64,000 nucleotides of DNA, taken from positions 620,001 through 684,000 of the forward strand of contig CM066310.1 in NCBI GenBank assembly GCA_033807695.1. The letters run 5' to 3'. Shown one piece after another: positions 11,635 through 23,500 of this stretch (position 1 is its first letter; each line of letters begins with the position of its first letter). Source of the stretch: Daedaleopsis sinensis. Lineage: Eukaryota > Basidiomycota > Agaricomycetes > Polyporales > Polyporaceae. The notes beneath the pieces were generated by a model. It ran no database searches and was not told where the DNA came from. It saw only the letters and a list, made by a program, of their open reading frames with translations. The position numbers were made by a program, and so were the translations under genes.

Positions 11635-14426
11635 TCAGTGCATAAATACAACCACATCTGGCTTTTTAATGGAGTCAGGCTCGAGCTTCGTAGCAGCACC
11701 GTAGCCGTCCGCACGACCATCAGCATCACACGAGTGCGAGTCCACTGTGCGCATCTGGTGCACCTCGACCGCGAAGCTCCTCATCGGAAACGAGTTCTCG
11801 ACTCCAGTGCTGAACTGCACGCGGCTCCGCCCTGGGATGGCAAACCGGGCCGTTTCGACCTCAGACGTAGCAGGGGTCGAGCTGTGGCCCCACCCAAGGC
11901 CGACGCACACGGTGATCAGCATGAACGCAACCCCGATGACTGCAGGGCCGCATCCCGGCCCGAGGACTTCCAACATCGATTTTGTGCCCGAGTAGAGCAC
12001 AAGGAACATCACCGCCCACGCACTGAAGAGGACAGGATGGCATGGTCAGCACCGACTATGTGACGGGAGAGGCATGTGAGTCATTTACGTGGACATTGCA
12101 GCGCTCTCGACGAAGATTGCGAGTGTGCTCTAGGGATAATTCTATTTTGAAACCCCGGGTATCGAAATGCAACCCCCCTTCTATTTGAGAGCCGGGTTTC
12201 CACCCGGCCGACTGGCCGGCTCGGGTGCTCCCGCCCGGTACACAGGCGTCTAAGCTACCAAAAGGAGACAACACGTTAGCGTCTGCCACGGCCGCCGCGC
12301 AATTCTTTCATGCCAATATCAATGCTATAGACATACATATACGGGAGTGGTCCTCACTATGTAGCCTCATACGAGTCAAGGACTATGATACCTATACTCC
12401 CTACTAGTTCATGAGTATTGTACTACTCGAGACTGCCACCAGTGGCCCACCGGTGTCCAGGCTCCGGCGCCCACCTTACCGGCGCTGCTAGTGGCATGAT
12501 CTCGGAATCGGACTTGTGCGAGAAGCCTTTTCGAGTTGAACCCGCTCGATATAGACCACCTAAGGCTGGGACTAGCAAATGAACTGTATAATACTATCAC
12601 TGTGCGTGGCCAACTTAGGCTTCATCCGATGCCGCAACATGAAGCTTAGACTTGAAGTACTAGCTACTTCACTGAGAGTAAGTAAGTACTAGTCACGTAC
12701 TGTGCCGGTGCGTACAAGGCTCATGCTACATCAACTAGCACCTTAAAAGCTGGTATTTCACATATCTTGGTCCACAGTGTCCTCATGAAATACTACCTCC
12801 CCGAGAGAGTCGAGTACTACTTATCTCTGAGTCCGACTCCGATGTGCCCGAAGGGGCAAAATCTAGTATACATACTTAGTACTAAGTAATATCAGATCAT
12901 ATGGACTCTGTTACCAAACTTTCCGAGGCTCAACAGTCTTTTATGAGTCGAGATGTAGAGCTTTGTTACTGTGCTACCTAAACCTTCCGAACAAAAATAT
13001 GAATGGGAGGTTGGCTAATGATCAATTGGCATAGCATTGCAGTAAGTATGTGAAGCTGGAAGTACCATTTTGTTGCGTACCCAGAACTCAACACTCAATT
13101 TCGACACTGTCCTGAGTGCTCTAGATGGTATAAACGATTATTCGGGCGTATTTTGGGGTGTCGAGGGCGTTGTTGGGAGGGGAGGAGGATCGGAGCTCGA
13201 GCCTGAGGAGAACAAATGCTCAAGCGCGGCGCCTCTTGGGCGCTCGTGTCCCGGGTGACACCCGCTGACCGGCCGGGCGGAGGAACCCTTTATATCAAGA
13301 TAAGTCTTATTTTGCTTGCAACCCGGGTTACTTCACATACCCCGGGTTTCGAAATAGAATTATCCTGCTCTAGACAACGGCATTCAAGTCAGCACGGGGC
13401 TGCGTCGGAATTTGTGACTAACTTGAACGTACCGTTAGATCTCCTTCGCCTGTAAACATACGACTTCTCAGGAGCCTGTTTGTCGACCAGATACAATACG
13501 CGATTGTTACTTGAAGAGTAGAGTTAGGTATAGGAGAGACGTGGCAAAGAGTAGCTCAACTTACTCGTACCATACAGGTTTGTACTGAGCACATATCTTC
13601 TGAGTTAGAGCTGGAATCGGGCAGCACATTTGGATGACTTACCACAGAAATGCGATGCAATATGTGGTAACCCAACGCTTGATTGTCGCATCGAACAAAC
13701 TCTTGTCAGCGCTGGAGGCTCCAAACGCATGCAACAAACCGACCCCGGTTGCTGAGAATAGTACTCGCACTTAGAGATTGTAAGTGTGGCACAACAATCA
13801 TGGGCACTCACTGATAGAAGCTGATATTGTCAACGCTGGAATGATGATGATTGCGGTACGACAGCCCCAAACAAGCCATGTTCGGTAGGTCTGGATAGTT
13901 GAGCTACTAAGCATCTGGCACGGATGCTACAAGATATAACTTACAATGACGGCATCCCCAATCAGCATATCCACAAACAGGACAGCGATCCTCGCAACAT
14001 TAGTCTTGTCCTTGAGCTCGGTGTAAAACGCAATGGCGGCTTGACCACCTCCTAACGTGACCTCGCCGATGAACAACCTTTGGATCCCCATGATCCAGTG
14101 CTAAGTACGGGAGGCAGTCGAGGTTAGGCGGATCTAGTGATAACAAGGGGACAAGGAAGACGCACCGTGGTCACAGTCAACATCAAAAGTACATTCGCAA
14201 TCAGCAGCAGTGACTTGCACATGTTGCGCGCCGAGGCCAGCCACACACTGCATGAGCGGCGTTTGGAGTTTGCCTTTGAGTTGGGCGAGTGTCTAGATGG
14301 GACTCGGTCGCGCCGACGGGCCAAGAGCACAAGGGAGGTCATCGAGAGGACGAGCCTGAAGATACCGTAGATGGTACATTCGATCGGTATGGCCGCCATG
14401 TTTGCTGCGGTAGAGGTAATGATCAT
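11635..14426 (-). CDS. Seven-helix membrane protein (Agaricomycete family), copy 1, carrying a transposon in an intron
   Basis: A multi-pass membrane protein of an uncharacterised family abundant in Agaricomycetes. The proposed start is the ATG at 14426 (MIITSTAANMAAIPIECTIY). Family blocks follow in order over short exons: LLLIANVLLMLTVTT, then GGGQAAIAFYTELKD, then VLFVDMLIGDAVI, then TYRTWLVWG, then GVGLLHAFGASSADK, and TIAYCIWSTNRLL ending GEGDLT. The last exons read STLAIFVESAAMST, AVIGVAFMLITVCVGLGWG and a hydrophilic tail ending FMH at the TGA at 11635. The intron between GEGDLT and STLAIF has swallowed the element at 12134-13365, growing from about 63 to 1,303 nt; a splice acceptor is preserved. 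All exons read in frame, so the gene may still work if this long intron is removed. The start and some small exons are uncertain. Function unknown. Confidence 0.72.
12126..12133. repeat. 8-bp target-site duplication, left copy
   Basis: TGCTCTAG, identical to 13366-13373 on the other side of the element. On the minus strand it reads CTAGAGCA, that is a splice acceptor AG plus the first four bases of the next exon of the host gene. Confidence 0.92.
12134..13365. mobile_element. Nonautonomous terminal-inverted-repeat DNA transposon (1,232 bp)
   Basis: Both ends start GGATAATTCTATTT and form 29-bp inverted repeats with two mismatches (T/C at position 15, C/G at 23). A perfect 8-bp duplication TGCTCTAG flanks the element. 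Just inside each end are GC-rich palindromes built from CCGGG and CCGGCC motifs (12188-12238 and 13245-13280). No transposase or long ORF is present, so it must be mobilised in trans or be dead. An 8-bp duplication fits hAT, P or Merlin superfamilies; the tip sequence does not decide between them. The element lies inside an intron of the membrane-protein gene. Confidence 0.9.
13366..13373. repeat. 8-bp target-site duplication, right copy
   Basis: TGCTCTAG, the original splice-acceptor copy as seen from the upstream exon of the host gene on the minus strand. Confidence 0.92.
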
Positions 14427-15661
14427 GCTGCTCAGGCTTCCAAGAGTAAGATAGCAGTCAGAGGCGGGCGTGAGTGCAGCAGCATCTTCGAGAGTGGAAC
14501 AGGGTGATATGTTGGTGTATTAGGCTCGAAGATGGTGAAGGTTCTGACATTGGTATCACCATCATGACACGAGGAAGTGGCACTGTGTGGTTGTTCTGTG
14601 CCGGCGGCGTGACCGAGTTGGAGTCAGCAAACCTAAACCTTAGAACACTTGATGGCAGACCTTGATCCGTGTCGTACCGTCCATGGGTACCGTTAAGTGC
14701 TAGACACTCTAGGATAGAGAACGCTTGGGTAGTCTCTTGGTGCCCAAGCTACATCTAGCAGAGAGAAATAGGGTCAATTACCTCGGCGTCCTCGAAGAGA
14801 TTCTTGTACCATCAATGGCGGCAGAATAACCAGGCGCGTTGTGATGCTAACAGCAGGCCGCTGTCACTTCTGCCTGCCATGGTGGTTGTGGTTTGATAGA
14901 AGCCAAGTCGAAGACACTGCCAGCATAAGTAGACATAATTGAGTACAAGTATGCAGATTTCCAGTGAGTGCATTGACTCACTCGGGCGGCGGTTGTTAAC
15001 ATGTAACACGCTGAAGTTGGATCCTAGAGTGTTACGGTTGTGATGTGTAAATGCAGATGATATATATCTTTTTGGGGGAGAGCCACAGTCTAAAGATATG
15101 AGGGGCTAGTATGTCCTGTTGTGAATGAAGAGAGGAATGAGACATGGGAGGACGCTCTATTGCATGATGTAAAGGAGATCGGGTCGGCGTACTGTTACGC
15201 AAACTTTTTTTGTGTTTGACACAATGCTCACAAGCGTTCAAATGGGCTCCGCATAGCTGGGCAGCGGCTCGCGGGGTTCGACATGTCGCGGTCAAATACT
15301 AGCGCGCGTCTACTCGACGAGGAAGGGACTCGGGAGTGTTTTCCATAGCGTTTTGAGGTATTGCTGCGTCCGGTAAGTGTGTCGACACGCGCAGCTTGTA
15401 GATATAGAGAATCCGACGTGGTTCTGATCAGTTGTAATGGGTACTGAATCCATGACAGACCTGACCCCGATTGCAAGGCCATAAGACCAGTACTTACGGC
15501 AAAAGTAACGTCCATCCCTCACACCAATAGGTCCACATAGTCTGCCTAGGAGAGACTACGGCCACAAAAATATAGGAGGAGCTGTGAGCAGAACCGTGGT
15601 TGTCTCCTAAATAGACGCACATTGCACCCGAATAGACTGCGAGGTTCAAGAGGACTAATAG
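14427..15661. other. Intergenic stretch between the two duplicated units
   Basis: No intact gene recognised. It should contain the promoter and any 5' exon of membrane-protein copy 1. Short open frames at 14812-15009 and 15228-15522 (minus) have no recognisable similarity and are probably chance or relics. Confidence 0.4.
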
Positions 15662-15666
15662 AAAAA
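15662..15666 (-). terminator. Pol III T-run of tRNA-Glu copy 2
   Basis: Five Ts on the minus strand start a few bases after the tRNA 3' end, a good RNA polymerase III terminator. Confidence 0.75.
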
Positions 15667-15669
15667 GCC

Positions 15670-15741
15670 TTCCGACACGGGGAATCGAACCCCGGGCTAT
15701 CGCGTGAGAGGCGATAATGTTAGCCACTACACCATATCGGA
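15670..15741 (-). tRNA. tRNA-Glu (anticodon CTC), copy 2
   Basis: Same 72-nt tRNA as copy 1, with anticodon CTC in loop CTCTCAC. The T loop has the common GGTTCGATTCC instead of GGTTCAATTCC. It stands just downstream of membrane-protein copy 2, mirroring the arrangement of copy 1. Confidence 0.96.
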
Positions 15742-15865
15742 TTGATGATGTCCATTGAACCGCCATGTTCGGGGAATTTGTTAAGAATTTGTTGAAGTTG
15801 AGTCGCAGTTGAATTTCAATGAAGTACATATGTACATCCACAGTGCACTACCCAGTGCACTCCGC

Positions 15866-17330
15866 TTACCAGCTGCTCTTTTCTTTTGGTCGTATAGGCA
15901 TCGCAATCCCCGGGTCTGATCGCTGCGCCTTGATCTCGCCCTGAGAGAGTGCAAAATCCGTCTCCTGCTCCACCGTCCGCGAAACGTTCAGGGTGAACAT
16001 GCGCATCGGGAACGAACTTTCCTGCCCTATCTGTACCTGATTCCGCACAGCACCTGCGGCAGGCGAGCGCACACCTTCGGAGATGACGGGGTGGGAGTCC
16101 TGGCCCCAGCCCAACCCCACGTAAACGGTGATAAGCGTGAACGCGATGCCAATCACGGAGGGGCCGCACCTGGAGCCGATCGTCTGCAGCGGGGACTTTG
16201 TAACGAAGAAGATTACGAACATGATCCCCCAGATGGTGAATATTGCCGCACTTTCGACTAGGATAGCAAGAGCGCTCTGAAATATCAACAGGGCCTGTGT
16301 GGTTTAGTATCGCATGGCTGATTCTGTGAAGACGGGACGGATAACACATACGGTGAGGTCTCGTCCCCTGCCAGTATGCAAGTGGCTGTTCTTCAGGATC
16401 CTATTTGAAGCCACTATGCGGTATGCGATCATAGCTGCAGTGAGGCAAGTCAGATACCGCATTTACGCACAGGAGCGACGAGCGAGACAATGGAACGCAC
16501 TCGTGCAATATATGTTGGTGCTGTACGAACTTTGTGAGCTTGAAGCCGACACATAAACGAGGAGAGCAGGTACATACATAAGAGTAGAACCACAGAAACC
16601 AAAAATCCAACCTCTCAAGACGGATGTGAATATGTACTTATCGGGCTCGGCAGCTCCAAATTCGTTCAGCAGTCCCACCCCGGACACTGGAAGACGAAGA
16701 TAAGTCCCCAATGAGTCTTAAGTTGCGTCGCTGTACCTGTGAACGCCGCAATCATCAAGATGGGGAAAACCACGATCCAAATATTTCGTTGCCAGACGAG
16801 CCAAGTCTGGTACGTCTCAATACATCATTGACATCAGTCACAGTGTTCCTCCACATATTGCTTAAATTATCCTGACTCACAATTATGATGTCCCCGACCA
16901 GTATGTCCAAAAACAATATCGCAGTCCTCGCAAGCTCGGTATGGTCTTTCAAATCCGTGTAGAATTCATTGCCCGCCTGGCCGCCTCCACGATAGACCAC
17001 TCCAACGAACAGTCGGCGGATGCTGAGCACCCAATGCTGATGTTGATCGTCTTGAGCGGACACACTCGAATCATGGAAGAGGCCACTCACAGCAGTCACC
17101 GTGAACATCATCAATATGTTCGCCACAATGAGTGGGGACTTCGCCATCTCCTTCAGAATTACGAGCCGCTTGCCCGGTGCGTGGGAGGAGCGCGAAGAGA
17201 TCCCCGAGAGCATGGCACGGCGCCTGCGAACCAGCAGGAAGAGGGACACCGGGGAGAGAAGGATGAACAATCCAAAAAGGGTACATTCGATGGTCACCGA
17301 GGCCACATTTGCTGCAGTCGGGGTAATCAT
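15866..17330 (-). CDS. Seven-helix membrane protein (Agaricomycete family), copy 2
   Basis: A paralogue of the gene at 11635-14426, in the same orientation and with the same intron positions. The proposed start is the ATG at 17330 (MITPTAANVASVTIECTLFG). Blocks in order: LLSPVSLFLLVRRRR, then SPLIVANILMMFTVTA, then RRLFVGVVYRGGGQAGNEFY, then AILFLDILVGDIIIV, then YQTWLVWQRN, then VSGVGLLNEFGAAEPDKYIF, then STNIYCT and AMIAYRIVASNRILK, then SALAILVESAAIFTIWGIMF, then PSVIGIAFTLITVYVGLGWG. A polar cytoplasmic-type tail ends SSW at the TAA at 15866. About seven membrane helices are expected. The intron equivalent to the one occupied by the transposon in copy 1 is 75 nt here (16277-16351), with the same phase. 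Upstream in-frame sequence to 17372 lacks an ATG. Function unknown; no G-protein-coupling motif is evident. Confidence 0.8.
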
Positions 17331-18318
17331 ATTTGTTGGCCACTGGCCAGCGCGAGCGCGAGCACAGGGCACGAGAAGAGAAATAACAGGTCGATAGGGA
17401 GGGGGAATGGCAGCGTAGACTGCACCGGCACCGATGCTTTCATGGTGCAGAAGGCTGAGCCTAGAGACATTGTTTGGAGAGGGAGATCGGGGAAAAGCAG
17501 TCTGACCTACATCACATTTACGGCATGGAGTACTTGGTCTCAGACTTTCAGACCAGGTAGGGGGTAAATAGTGGATCCGGGCACCTAGATCAAAACACTC
17601 TGTTGAAGCATGTGTTATGTTTTGCGCATTTCATAGTTTCAGGCTTGTGGATCCTTACTTCGTAGTTCATCTGGTGGTATGATCAGCAGTATATGACCCT
17701 ACAAAAATTCGGAGACTCGCCATTAGTAATGCAACAAAAGTAGTAAGTAAGCTTGTCTTGCACAGCACATGAGATGATGGTGAGAGCCGAGCCTAGCCGA
17801 GCTGAACATCCAGCACTGCCACTTGCCACGGGCTATCGACTACGACGACTAGGTCAGAAACAGGAACAAGGTTGGTCCGGACACGCACGGTGCCACAGAC
17901 GTAATGAGAGTAAGTATCGCCAGGTATCACCGCACCAGAGCACACTGCCAGCTACTGCCAGCCCTCACTCCATCACCGCGACTATCCGGGTCCCGCGATG
18001 ATAAAGTGCGGTGACACACGTGAGCAGGAGACAAGGAGAAACCTGATTGGCGTACTAAAATGTCGTATGTAGCGGCATCCACCAATAAATAGTGTCCCTA
18101 TGGATGATATCGATCATCATATGATGCTCTTTAGTAGTCGACTATTACTTAAAGTACCTGTTTGACCAGTGACAGCAATAAACGATCTACGCGCATATTA
18201 TTCCTGGACACGCGCAATGTGTCCATATGCATGTTTGAGATGAGCCTTGAGAAACTCACGACGCACGCAGGTGACGCACCTGAATGTCAAAACTATCAAG
18301 CTTAAGGTCACATTTCTA
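17331..18318. other. Intergenic region upstream of membrane-protein copy 2
   Basis: Probable promoter and 5' untranslated region of copy 2, then AT-richer sequence with nothing recognisable. Near 18110-18160 it has short self-complementary strings such as GATATCGATCATCATATGATG but no gene. Confidence 0.35.
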
Positions 18319-19158
18319 GATTCGTCCCCAGTCGGTAGGCGAGCGGAGTTTGAACGGGGGGGAACCGCTCGCCATACCGACTGGGCAGATCGGTCGCCCT
18401 TTAGTCAGGGAGGGGCCGTGTGAAATCGTACTTAGCAAAACTTGTGCACGTCTCTTGGAGCTTTTACGAAGGTAGCAAGTATTTTATACCCTTCCCTCTA
18501 TAAAATCTGAGAGATGGGCTCCTGCACTCTGCTATTCATGTTATATGTGCTTTTAATGGTGAAAGGGGTACAACTTACTTTGATATAAGTACATTGAATG
18601 TGCGTCCGGTGGGGTGCATAAGCACACAGGCAGCTAACAAGCGCTAAGCCACCTATTAGGTGCTCTCAAGGTCGCCCAACTTGAAGGTAGATTCGCATGC
18701 GTTATTGAATGCTGTCTTGCCCTTCAGCATCGCGGTAGAGGGGGTTATAAGAGGTCAGATAGTACATACCAGCTTGTGTGCCAGTATTTGAAGCGACAGG
18801 ACATGGCCGGACCTACTAATGACATCGGCTCGTGCACCACTTGGTACCAGTAGGCGACTGGCTCAAGTAACTTATCAGCCATTGTAACATTCAGCTGTTG
18901 ATATTCTGACCTGAGATTATTCAGAAAGGTGCCGCCTGCATGGTTCTCCATTCTGATGCTCAATTGTATATACAAAAGTGCTTCACATGGACGAGTACAT
19001 TGGAGTTCTCTCAAAGCCAGAGTCAGAGATTCTGCTAAGGCCGATTTCACACGGTCCCTCCCCGACTAAAGGGCGACCGATCGGCCCAGCCTGTTCGGTT
19101 ATCCCTCTCAACGGAGTTTGAATCGTGATCACCGAATAGGCTGCCAGGTACGAGCCTA
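18319..19158. mobile_element. Candidate nonautonomous element with inverted repeats and hairpin ends
   Basis: A 53-bp inverted repeat joins 18381-18433 and 19037-19089, with 48 of 53 positions matching. Outside each arm sits a hairpin. The left one, 18327-18385, has 20-bp arms starting CCCAGTCGGTA. The right one, 19089-19141, has 11-bp arms with one mismatch. Both hairpin loops contain CGGAGTTTGAA. Flanking strings TCACATTTCTA (18308-18318) and TCACATTCCTA (19159-19169) could be a decayed target duplication. No coding capacity. The symmetry suggests a mobile or foldback-type element, but the borders are tentative. Confidence 0.65.
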
Positions 19159-19826
19159 TCACATTCCTATCGTTCATGAGTCCCCTTTAGCGTGAGAGAC
19201 TGAAGAGACAATCCAGAAATCGGGGGAGTCGGATCCGACAGAGGTATCTGCGCCGGAGACGATTTGAATCAGGATCAGGAGTTCAGTCATGCAGTGCTGG
19301 TCCGCAGTATCACCTCGTTGAACTCAAGTTGTCTGAAGTTGTATACGGAGAGCACGTTGGAATAGGTTGAAGCTCACCTTCGGCCACTGGAAAACCGCCA
19401 AACCTGTACTAGATTGAACAGTCTTGCAAAGGACGTCCGATGGAAGCTAGCCATAGGCGCCCGAACCGGGCCTCGTTGTGCTGTCACATGTGATGAACCG
19501 TGTTTCTGGCGACGTCCGCTCGAACTCGGGTACTAAGTAGTAGACTACTAGTACTACACTAGTGATCAGAGTCTGGTGTCTCGCGATAGCTAAGTCTATG
19601 GCCATTGGCCACCTATAGCTACGAGAGGTGGGAGTTATAAAATAGAGGACTCGAAGTGAAAATTGATTAGACAACACATATGGCCTTCGATGGTGTAGAG
19701 TACTACGGTGCTAACCAAAAGATTCCAGCAAGGAGCGAGTACCTCAGGCTTTCTATGACTACTACCCCCCTTGAGTAATACATGCATGAAGAAACTGTTC
19801 CGTCCAGTCACAGCCTAGCCCACAAT
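19159..19826. other. Intergenic region downstream of the ICMT-like gene
   Basis: No gene recognised. Near 19520-19570 there is a cluster of CTAGTA-type short palindromes, and TATGGCCATTGGCCA at 19599-19613 is partly palindromic. Confidence 0.35.
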
Positions 19827-20587
19827 TCACAGCAAGAACGGGATGAGCTTGCAGCGCACCCTATCCCCATACTCGTCCCACACGGCCCCGAACCGCTCCT
19901 GCAGCTGCCCATCCTCCACACTGCAACGCTTGTACAGCGAGTACACGGTGAAGAGCGCGCCGTATCGCCAGATGTGGATGAAGATGCCGAACGGCGTGTT
20001 CGCGATCCCGCAGTGCGAGACATAGTTCCCGATGCCGAATTGCATGAGCTGCTCGCCCAGGAGAATGGCGACGACGCCCGTGTACGCCGGGTGCCGGACG
20101 TAGGCGTACGGGCCCGAGGTGACGAGAGCGTGGTCGCTCTTGATCGACACCTCGAAGGTGAAGAGCGAGCCGAGCGCACGGTACGACCACAGCCGGAAGA
20201 GAGCCCCGGCGAACACCAGGGGCACTCCCACCAAAAACTGCGGGGACATCTCGAAGAGCGGGCCGAGGAGGCTCGTGTTCGCCGGGCAGAGCATCGGCGC
20301 GGCTCTTGGTGAGACGTCGTGGGACAGAAGAAGTGCCGACTGACTGAGGGAGGGCGATACGATGACGAACTATGTACCTATGTTAGTGGGGTCGAACGAG
20401 AACATGACAGGTGAGAGGGACGTACGCATGCGAGGTACCCTAGGAACCGGACGAGGTACTCGAACGGCTGGCCTGTGTAGAGCTTCTGTGTGCGATCCGA
20501 CGCGCGCTTCGGAGGGATTAGGGCAGCGAAGGACAAGAAGGCAGAGCTGGTAAGGAGCAGGGCCTTGATATAAACGAGGGGCGTCAT
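19827..20587 (-). CDS. Isoprenylcysteine carboxyl methyltransferase-like membrane protein
   Basis: A small integral membrane methyltransferase of the ICMT/PEMT-like group. True ICMT (yeast Ste14) methylates the prenylated C-terminal cysteine of CaaX proteins in the ER using S-adenosylmethionine. It starts MTPLVYIKALLLTSS at 20587 with a hydrophobic helix; one intron separates this exon (ending FLGYLAC) from the second. The C-terminal exon has GVPLVFAGALFRLWSYRALG and the diagnostic SGPYAYVRHPAYTGVVAIL, whose RHPxY is the cofactor-binding signature. It ends CKLIPFLL at the TGA at 19827. The length (roughly 220 residues) fits the family. Basidiomycetes carry many such paralogues, so the substrate need not be a prenyl protein. 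The exact acceptor of the intron is uncertain. Confidence 0.85.
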
Positions 20588-23500
20588 GGTAGAGTATCCC
20601 CGGTGAGGTGAGGGGGTATACTGTGTAGTTGCCGACGGGTGTGTGGGCCTGTAGAGCAGTGAGGGTGTGCTTAGCTCGCTCCAGGCTTTATATCGGCCTC
20701 GCCAGACTGAATGAATGGCGGAGCTACTCACAACGACCTGTTTGAAGGCACGCGGCTAGTACCTCAGAGCGGTCTCTGCCGGGTCTTCTATACGTGAGTC
20801 TTCTTGCTCCAGGGGCATGTGCAAGGTTCGCGAGGAAGACTGCAGTGGGAATGAGACGGCGCCCGGAGAAAGGGTACTTAACCTGACTCGTCAATTTGGA
20901 GCAACCTGAAGTACACAGTGGCCGAGTCGGAGAGTCCGAAGCAGTGCCAAACTCGCTAGCGTGCGCTTGCTGCGTGGTCGTGGTCGTACTCCCATCGGCG
21001 GATATGCAGACCGATGACCGGAGTCTGCGGACGCTCCTTTTATTGCCGGACGCTATATCTGTCGCCGAGCCAAGTCTAAGTTAACATTCAAAAAATGAGG
21101 TGTTCAATTCTGGTAAGAACTTACCACCAAGCTACCTCGGTATTATCAATGAAACCTAGGTTGACCGAAAGGAAAGCAAATGCGATTGCCGACCCGAGTG
21201 AACTTCTTGCACAGCTGCCACGCAGTTGAAGGGGCGAAAATCGCCAGGCAAAGTCGGTTTAAGTTCAGTATACATAGTCTCAGTACCGTGCAGGTTCCAT
21301 GAAAGATGCTCAGAAATAGCGAGTACTGCGGTCCGGAGTCGTCAACGTTTAGATGATGGAGGAAGAGGTGTTGAAACTGCGCGATTCGGCCGGTTTGAGC
21401 GCCCGTCTTAGGCGCCTTTGCCACGTACACTGATTTTATGCAGTCTCCTCCTTCTTCCTTCTCTTTCATCGATGAAGACTGTATCTCGCAGAGTCTGGTG
21501 GTGCATGTATGCAAAGCTGACCACACTTTGAGAGTAACTCACCACGATTACGGGCCAGGGGATCCCATATGACGATGTTTGCAAGAAATGTGACCACAGG
21601 TCTAGATCTGCTGAATGCGAATCCCTCAACGACTCCCGTACTCATTTGGTTGGAAGCACCCGGGTATGGCTACATCAGTTAGGACTCCGGGATTATTTAC
21701 TTATGGCTTATCCCTAGCACCCCATTCAGACCGAACCCTCGCTTACGGAAGGAAGAAGCTAATTCGAAGGCTCGCAACTTGCCGTCGTGATAGCTATCAC
21801 ACTTATTCTGCGAGCTCGTCTATGCGACAGCTTGCTTGATCATAGTAACCTCTTAGGCGACTGAAACGCCGATTCTTTCGCTCTCAATCAGAGCCACCAC
21901 CCTGTTCGCGGCATCCTCTGCACGCTCACCTGACTCTAACAGAAGGTCCCTTTCTCTACGAGAACGTACGCCTGACACGCTCATCAAGATCCGGCTGTGC
22001 TCTAGCCTTTCCCATTGTCGTCTTCTCGAGGTTCGCTCGCTCCCGCCATATACGGTTTGCTATCACCTTGAGCCGTCTCCCTAGCTTCTTCTCCTGGTAC
22101 CTTGATCTGGAAGATCAGCGCGCCGTCTGGCTCGCGTACGTGTTTTGGACTGAGGAATATCACCCGGCGGCCGATAGTTTAGACGCAGGTAGGAATCCCT
22201 CCTGCGGCATAGGTATGTGTACCCTGTTTCACAGTACCACTGCCTCACCCTCTCATAGAGTATGCCGAAAGCGCTCTGTGTGAGCTCAGTGTTGATTCAT
22301 GCCGTGATTCTCGTTACGGCAAATGCGCCATGTACTCACCTGCTTCAAATTGGCACATGAGAATTACCAGTGCTGACACAGAGACGACTGACGACCGACA
22401 CTCCTATATGGTTAGGTAAGGTGTATATATATATATCTTTCGCGAGCTTGCTGACTCGCTCACAAGAGGCTATATGTCGCAACTGAGAGCTCTCACAGTG
22501 CCCCACACGCCATCAGTTCGCGGTCGGACGGAACCCTGTTCATCTCGACGAAACGGTCCTTCATCGGTCTTATGACTTCATCGTACGTCCAACTATCAGC
22601 CATCTACTTCGCTTCGATTGACCGGGAGTATGAGGCGACATAGTTCTCCGGACGTAACAACAATGTCATGTATGTCGTACCTTCCGAGACTAGTGAGTCG
22701 CTACAATTATCCTTACGTATGCCAATCCAGCTGCTCATCCGTTTGACAGGAGACGTAAGTTAGTGGCAATCGTAGCGAACGGGGCCGATCTTTTATGCAT
22801 CCCGCTGCAATCCCGAGTACCGGATGGACACTGGCACTACAATTCCACATCTGGTGAGCATATATCACGAATAGGGCTCCGGATCATGTCTTCCCAGCTC
22901 CTCAGATATATAGAGATGCTTGGCTTGTATCACGTCTGGTACATCCCTACTTCGGAGGCTGAGTTAAATATCTGACGTCGGCCTACGTCGGCATGCTTAA
23001 TCGTAGAGCTTCTATTCATGGATGCCGGACGACCTGTGACCTGGCGGACTATCCAAGGCGCACTGGCCTCCTTTTTGTGTGGTACGTATGCTGTATAGGG
23101 CTGCTGCATTCCATTGACGTATAAACTGAGAACTTCGAAGATGAATTGACCTTTTCGTCGCTTGTGTGATAACTTTCACAGCTTTGTACCGCTAGCTTTC
23201 GTCCCATCCTGAAGCTGATAGTGTGCGGCGTAGCACAAATACTATACCCCAGCACACAGTGCCCGGAACTCACTGCTGCACCGAACCACTAGGATTGCGC
23301 GAGGTTCGAAGCTACACTTGCCATAATTGGACGATCACTCCGAACACAGCCACCATATGAATGGCCCAGGCCCCAGGCGGCCCGCAATTGTTTAGTCATC
23401 TCGACATTCAACTCGGACTCGGATATACTTGACGATAGTCTAAGTATGTGGCAGTCTGGCACGAGATTGTGCCGTCTGAAAAAGGCAGCTATATATTCTA

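Noticed and set aside
14812..15522. Possible third copy of the membrane-protein gene
   Set aside because: The peptide pieces here do not align with any conserved block of copies 1 or 2.
22422..22437. TATATATATATAT tract
   Set aside because: Simple repeat with no neighbouring gene that it could serve.
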